Shown piece after piece: positions 61,043 through 64,000 of a stretch of 64,000 bases of DNA (the first letter of the stretch is position 1; every line of letters begins with the position of its first letter). Below the pieces are notes generated by a model. It was not told the origin of the DNA. It searched no databases and saw nothing but the letters and a program-made list of their open reading frames with translations. Source of the stretch: Streptomyces sp. 6-11-2 (GTDB lineage Bacteria; Actinomycetota; Actinomycetes; Streptomycetales; Streptomycetaceae); assembly GCF_006540305.1 (NCBI RefSeq), contig NZ_BJOR01000001.1:5146001-5210000 (forward strand). The letters run 5' to 3'. Made by a program: the position numbers and the translations under genes.

Positions 61043-62425
61043 CTAGGAGACCCGGCGGACGACGTAGGCCGAACCCACGTCCGCCGGCTCCTCGCCCACG
61101 TACTCCTGCCCGCGCATCTCGCACCACGCCGGGATGTCCAGCCGCGCCGCCTCGTCGTCGGACAGGACGCGCACCGTGCCGCCGACCGGTACGTCCCCGA
61201 AGACCTTGGCCAGCTCGATCACCGGGATCGGGCAGCGCCTGCCGAGGGCGTCCACGACCAGCGCGTCCTCCCGCACGGCGGCCGGTGCCGTCCCGGCCGG
61301 CGCCCCGAGCTTCTCCCGTACCCCCGCCACCACGCCCGGCAGGACGGCCAGGAACCGCTCGACCTCCTCCTCCGGCGTCCGCGGCGGCAGCGACACCCGC
61401 ACGTTGCCCTCGCTCAGCACGCCCATCGCGCGGAGGACATGGCTCGGCGTCAGCGTGCTGCTCGTGCAGGACGAACCGGAGGAGACGGAGAAGCCCTCAC
61501 GGTCCAGCTCGTGCAGCAATGTCTCCCCATCGACATAGAGACAGGAGAAGGTGACGACCCCCGGCAGCCGGCGGACCGGGTCGCCCACGACCTCCACGTC
61601 CGGCACCAGCCGCGGCACCCGCGCCCGGATCCGCTCCGTCAACTCCCGCAGCCGTACCGCCTCCTCGGCCGCCTCCGCCCGCACCGCCCGCAGCGCGGCC
61701 GCCGCCGCCACGATCGCCGGGATGTTCTCGAACCCGGCCGCCCGGCCCGACTCCCGCTCGTCCAGCGGTCCGCGCGGCGCGAACCGCACCCCCTTGCGCA
61801 CGACGAGCAGCCCGGTCCCGGACGGCCCGCCCCACTTGTGGGCGCTCGCGGTCAGCAGCGACCAGTCGCCGCCGACCGGACCCCAGCCCAGCGACTGCGC
61901 CGCGTCCACCAGCAGTGGCACGCCCGCCGCCCGGCACACCCCGGCCACCTCGGCGACCGGCTGCTCGGTGCCCACCTCGTGGTTGGCCGACTGAAGACAG
62001 GCCAGCGCGGTGTCCTCGCGCAGCGCCGCCCGGTACGACTCCACGGCCACCGTGCCCTGCCGGTCGACCGGCACCCGCGTGACCGATCCGCCGTCCGCCT
62101 CGTGCGCCTCGGCGGAATGGAGGACCGAAGAGTGTTCGACCTCTGACACGATCAGGTGGCGTCCGACGCGGCGGCGGCCCGCCAGCGCCCCCGTGATCCC
62201 GCTGTGCACCGCCCGCGTCCCGGACGAGGTGAACGTCAGCTCGTCGGCCCGGCACCCCACCGCCTCCGCGGCCGCCTCCCGGGCCGCGTCCAGCAGCAAC
62301 CGGGCCCGCCGCCCCTCCCGGTAGAGACGAGCGGGGTCGGCCCACCCCTCGTCGAGGGCGGCCAGCAGAGCCTGCCGGGCGACGGGATGAAGGGGAGCAC
62401 TGGAAGCAGCGTCGAAGTAGGCCAC
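61043..62425 (-). CDS. Cysteine desulfurase fused to a TusA-like sulfur carrier
   Basis: 460 residues. Residues 1-375 are a class V aminotransferase/NifS-type desulfurase: PLP-binding Lys197 in TASAHKWGGPSG, catalytic Cys320 in SVSSGSSCTSS, and NHEVGTEQP. Residues about 385-460 form a TusA domain with the persulfide Cys398 in RRCPIPVIELAK. The fusion could pass sulfane sulfur internally from the PLP enzyme to the carrier. The start is GTG (VAYFDAASSAPLHP). Destinations could include Fe-S clusters, tRNA thiolation or lipoate; nearby lipA and erpA are suggestive only. Confidence 0.93.
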   Translation of the reverse strand: MAYFDAASSAPLHPVARQALLAALDEGWADPARLYREGRRARLLLDAAREAAAEAVGCRADELTFTSSGTRAVHSGITGALAGRRRVGRHLIVSEVEHSSVLHSAEAHEADGGSVTRVPVDRQGTVAVESYRAALREDTALACLQSANHEVGTEQPVAEVAGVCRAAGVPLLVDAAQSLGWGPVGGDWSLLTASAHKWGGPSGTGLLVVRKGVRFAPRGPLDERESGRAAGFENIPAIVAAAAALRAVRAEAAEEAVRLRELTERIRARVPRLVPDVEVVGDPVRRLPGVVTFSCLYVDGETLLHELDREGFSVSSGSSCTSSTLTPSHVLRAMGVLSEGNVRVSLPPRTPEEEVERFLAVLPGVVAGVREKLGAPAGTAPAAVREDALVVDALGRRCPIPVIELAKVFGDVPVGGTVRVLSDDEAARLDIPAWCEMRGQEYVGEEPADVGSAYVVRRVS

Positions 62426-62658
62426 ACGTCAACGCTAAGCGCTCCGAAGGCACACGGGACAGCGCCGAGGTGCGGCTTCGCCGCCCGGGCACGGGAGACC
62501 ACAACCCGCCCGCAGCCACGACAAGGGGCGCATACATACCTCATCGGGCGCCCCGAACCCCCCTCACAAACCGGCCCACGAAGGGGTATCCCACCCCTTC
62601 GGGCTGACCCGCGGCGCGTATGGCACCCTCCCCGCGACCCGCCGGAAGGCGTCCAGTA

Positions 62659-62687
62659 GGGTTTGGTCCGCATAAACATCCAAACCC
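62659..62687. promoter_or_regulatory. Inverted repeat at the ctaC-ctaD promoter
   Basis: GGGTTTGG (62659-62666) and CCAAACCC (62680-62687) flank a 13-base spacer, and a -10-like TAGGGT overlaps the left arm. A separate hairpin GAAGGGGT/ACCCCTTC lies at 62580-62600. Both are in the 342-bp divergent region before ctaC and could be regulator sites. Confidence 0.5.
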
Positions 62688-62767
62688 CTGCCCGACGCGG
62701 GGCCGCGACCGACCAGCGAGAAGGCCGCAGCCGAACAGCGCGGGCGAGACTCTCGGGAAGGCGCTAC

Positions 62768-63727
62768 GTGAGTCCCAACGGCTCCGACCGCTCGCCGCGG
62801 CGCCCGATGCGGCGGAAGCTGCTGCAGGCACTGACTGCGGGCCTGGTCCTGGCGACCGCAACCGGTTGCACATACAAGGACTTTCCCCGGCTGGGTATGC
62901 CCACCCCGACCACGGAAGAGGCTCCCCGGATCCTCTCGCTGTGGCAGGGGTCCTGGGCGGCCGCGCTCGCCGTCGGCTGCCTGGTGTGGGGTCTGATCCT
63001 GTGGAGTGCTTTCTTCCACCGGCGCAGCCGCACCAAGGTAGAGGTTCCTCCGCAGACCCGGTACAACATGCCCATCGAGGCGCTGTACACGGTGGTCCCC
63101 CTCGTCATCGTCTCGGTGCTCTTCTACTTCACGGCCCGTGACGAGTCCAAGCTCCTGGACCTCTCCAAGAAGCCGGACGTCACGGTGAACGTCGTCGGCT
63201 ACCAGTGGAGCTGGGCCTTCAACTACATCGAGCCCGTCGCCGGTTCGTCGGGCGACGCGAAGACCGACAAGAACCTGAACGCGATTCCGGACCGGTTCAA
63301 GGCGGACTTCCCGGCGAACGCCGGCGGTGTCTACGACTACGGCATTCCGGGCACGCGGAACCCGCAGAACGGCAACCCCGGTCCGACGATGTGGCTGCCC
63401 AAGGGCAAGACCGTCCGATTCATCCTCACCTCGCGCGACGTCATCCACTCGTTCTGGGTGCTGCCGTTCCTGATGAAGCAGGACGTCATCCCCGGCCACA
63501 CCAACTCCTTCCAGGTGACCCCCACCATGGAGGGCACCTTCCGGGGCAAGTGCGCCGAGCTCTGCGGCCAGGACCACTCCCGGATGCTGTTCAACGTGAA
63601 GGTCGTCTCGCCCGAGCGCTATGAGCAGCACCTCAAGGACCTCGCCAAGAAGGGGCAGACCGGTTACGTTCCCGCAGGCATCGCGCAGACGAGCCACGAG
63701 AAGAACCGGGAGACGAACAAGCTGTGA
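62768..63727 (+). CDS. ctaC: Cytochrome c oxidase subunit II
   Basis: The CuA-bearing subunit of aa3 oxidase. 319 residues. A lipobox-type signal (LATATGC, Cys34) and two transmembrane helices (about 57-80 and 100-121) precede the cupredoxin domain: [26 protein letters not shown] and the CuA site [14 protein letters not shown]. The GTG at 62768 has GGGAAGG upstream; earlier in-frame codons are unsupported. ctaD overlaps its stop by 4 bp (GTGA). Confidence 0.96.
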   Translation: MSPNGSDRSPRRPMRRKLLQALTAGLVLATATGCTYKDFPRLGMPTPTTEEAPRILSLWQGSWAAALAVGCLVWGLILWSAFFHRRSRTKVEVPPQTRYNMPIEALYTVVPLVIVSVLFYFTARDESKLLDLSKKPDVTVNVVGYQWSWAFNYIEPVAGSSGDAKTDKNLNAIPDRFKADFPANAGGVYDYGIPGTRNPQNGNPGPTMWLPKGKTVRFILTSRDVIHSFWVLPFLMKQDVIPGHTNSFQVTPTMEGTFRGKCAELCGQDHSRMLFNVKVVSPERYEQHLKDLAKKGQTGYVPAGIAQTSHEKNRETNKL

Positions 63728-64000
63728 GCATCCTCAACGAACCTCAGGGTGCCGCGGCAGCTGAGGACTCTTACGAGAGCGAGCTGCCGGTCCGGCGCAG
63801 GCAACCGGGCAATCTCGCGGTGAAGTGGCTGACGACCACCGACCACAAGACGATCGGAACGCTGTACCTGGCGACGTCGTTCGCGTTCTTCTGCATCGGC
63901 GGCGTGATGGCGCTCCTCATGCGCGCCGAGCTGGCCCGTCCGGGCCTGCAGATCATGTCGAACGAGCAGTTCAACCAGGCGTTCACGATGCACGGCACGA
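63724..64000 (+). CDS. ctaD: Cytochrome c oxidase subunit I, N-terminal part (cut by window end)
   Basis: Begins with GTG overlapping the ctaC TGA. The visible 92 residues (VSILNEPQG, then [20 protein letters not shown] and [19 protein letters not shown], ending [10 protein letters not shown]) are the start of subunit I, including helix 1 and the loop with the conserved MHGT that leads to a haem-ligand His. The remainder, with the binuclear centre, lies outside the window. Confidence 0.95.
   Translation, partial: MSILNEPQGAAAAEDSYESELPVRRRQPGNLAVKWLTTTDHKTIGTLYLATSFAFFCIGGVMALLMRAELARPGLQIMSNEQFNQAFTMHGT

Noticed and set aside
1..64000. tRNA or rRNA genes
   Set aside because: No T-loop GGTTCGAATCC-like sequence with a matching acceptor stem and no rRNA segment was noticed; a tRNAscan run would settle it.

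Overview
The window looks like chromosomal core DNA of a Streptomyces species (inference). It has very high GC, many GTG starts, strong third-position GC bias, and both a type I and a type II glutamine synthetase. Its gene order matches the conserved actinobacterial block that runs from cytochrome c oxidase to glnA in Mycobacterium tuberculosis (roughly Rv2200c to Rv2220) and the corresponding part of S. coelicolor. No rRNA, tRNA, CRISPR array, prophage or antibiotic cluster was recognised. One intact insertion sequence is present.

Layout. 0-13.5 kb is nitrogen assimilation and envelope stress: glnII and glnA, each behind a GlnR-type operator, with a secreted Gln-rich protein, an ArsC-like protein, a hydrolase behind a tiny leader ORF, an AlkZ-like winged-helix protein, pspAB-htpX, and small membrane or secreted proteins. 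13.5-34 kb is lipoate and 2-oxoacid dehydrogenase metabolism: lipA, lipB, aceE with an adjacent FCD-type GntR regulator, lpd-sucB and pepA, mixed with regulators, an FAD oxidoreductase, a TIGR01777 epimerase and a MarP-like protease. 34-43.5 kb holds cobS, cobT and a CobU fusion (late cobalamin assembly) plus an MprF-like lysyltransferase. 43.5-56 kb holds an HtrA lipoprotein protease, the IS, methyltransferase and DUF3043 genes, pspA-pspAA, a two-component system, an AcrB-like RND pump and nadA. 56-64 kb has erpA, an Rv2203-like membrane protein, a PfkB kinase, a cysteine desulfurase-TusA fusion, and ctaC followed by the start of ctaD.

The parts work together. LipA and LipB supply lipoate to the E2 subunit (SucB) and Lpd serves the complexes fed by AceE. 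NadA, ErpA, LipA and the desulfurase-TusA protein all belong to Fe-S or sulfur traffic. CobU, CobT and CobS complete the cobalamin lower ligand. The phage-shock-type membrane stress genes are split between two places 40 kb apart.

The most unusual content lies between the genes. Several degenerate minisatellite arrays (about 17.66-18.15, 22.85-23.32, 39.26-39.64, 44.97-46.85 and 59.63-59.89 kb) occupy intergenic space. Two of them appear to be built from copies of the 3' end and stop codon of the neighbouring gene. One contains the IS481-type insertion, whose transposase takes its stop codon from the target duplication. Another follows, and seems to have replaced, the body of a peptidoglycan-recognition amidase gene.
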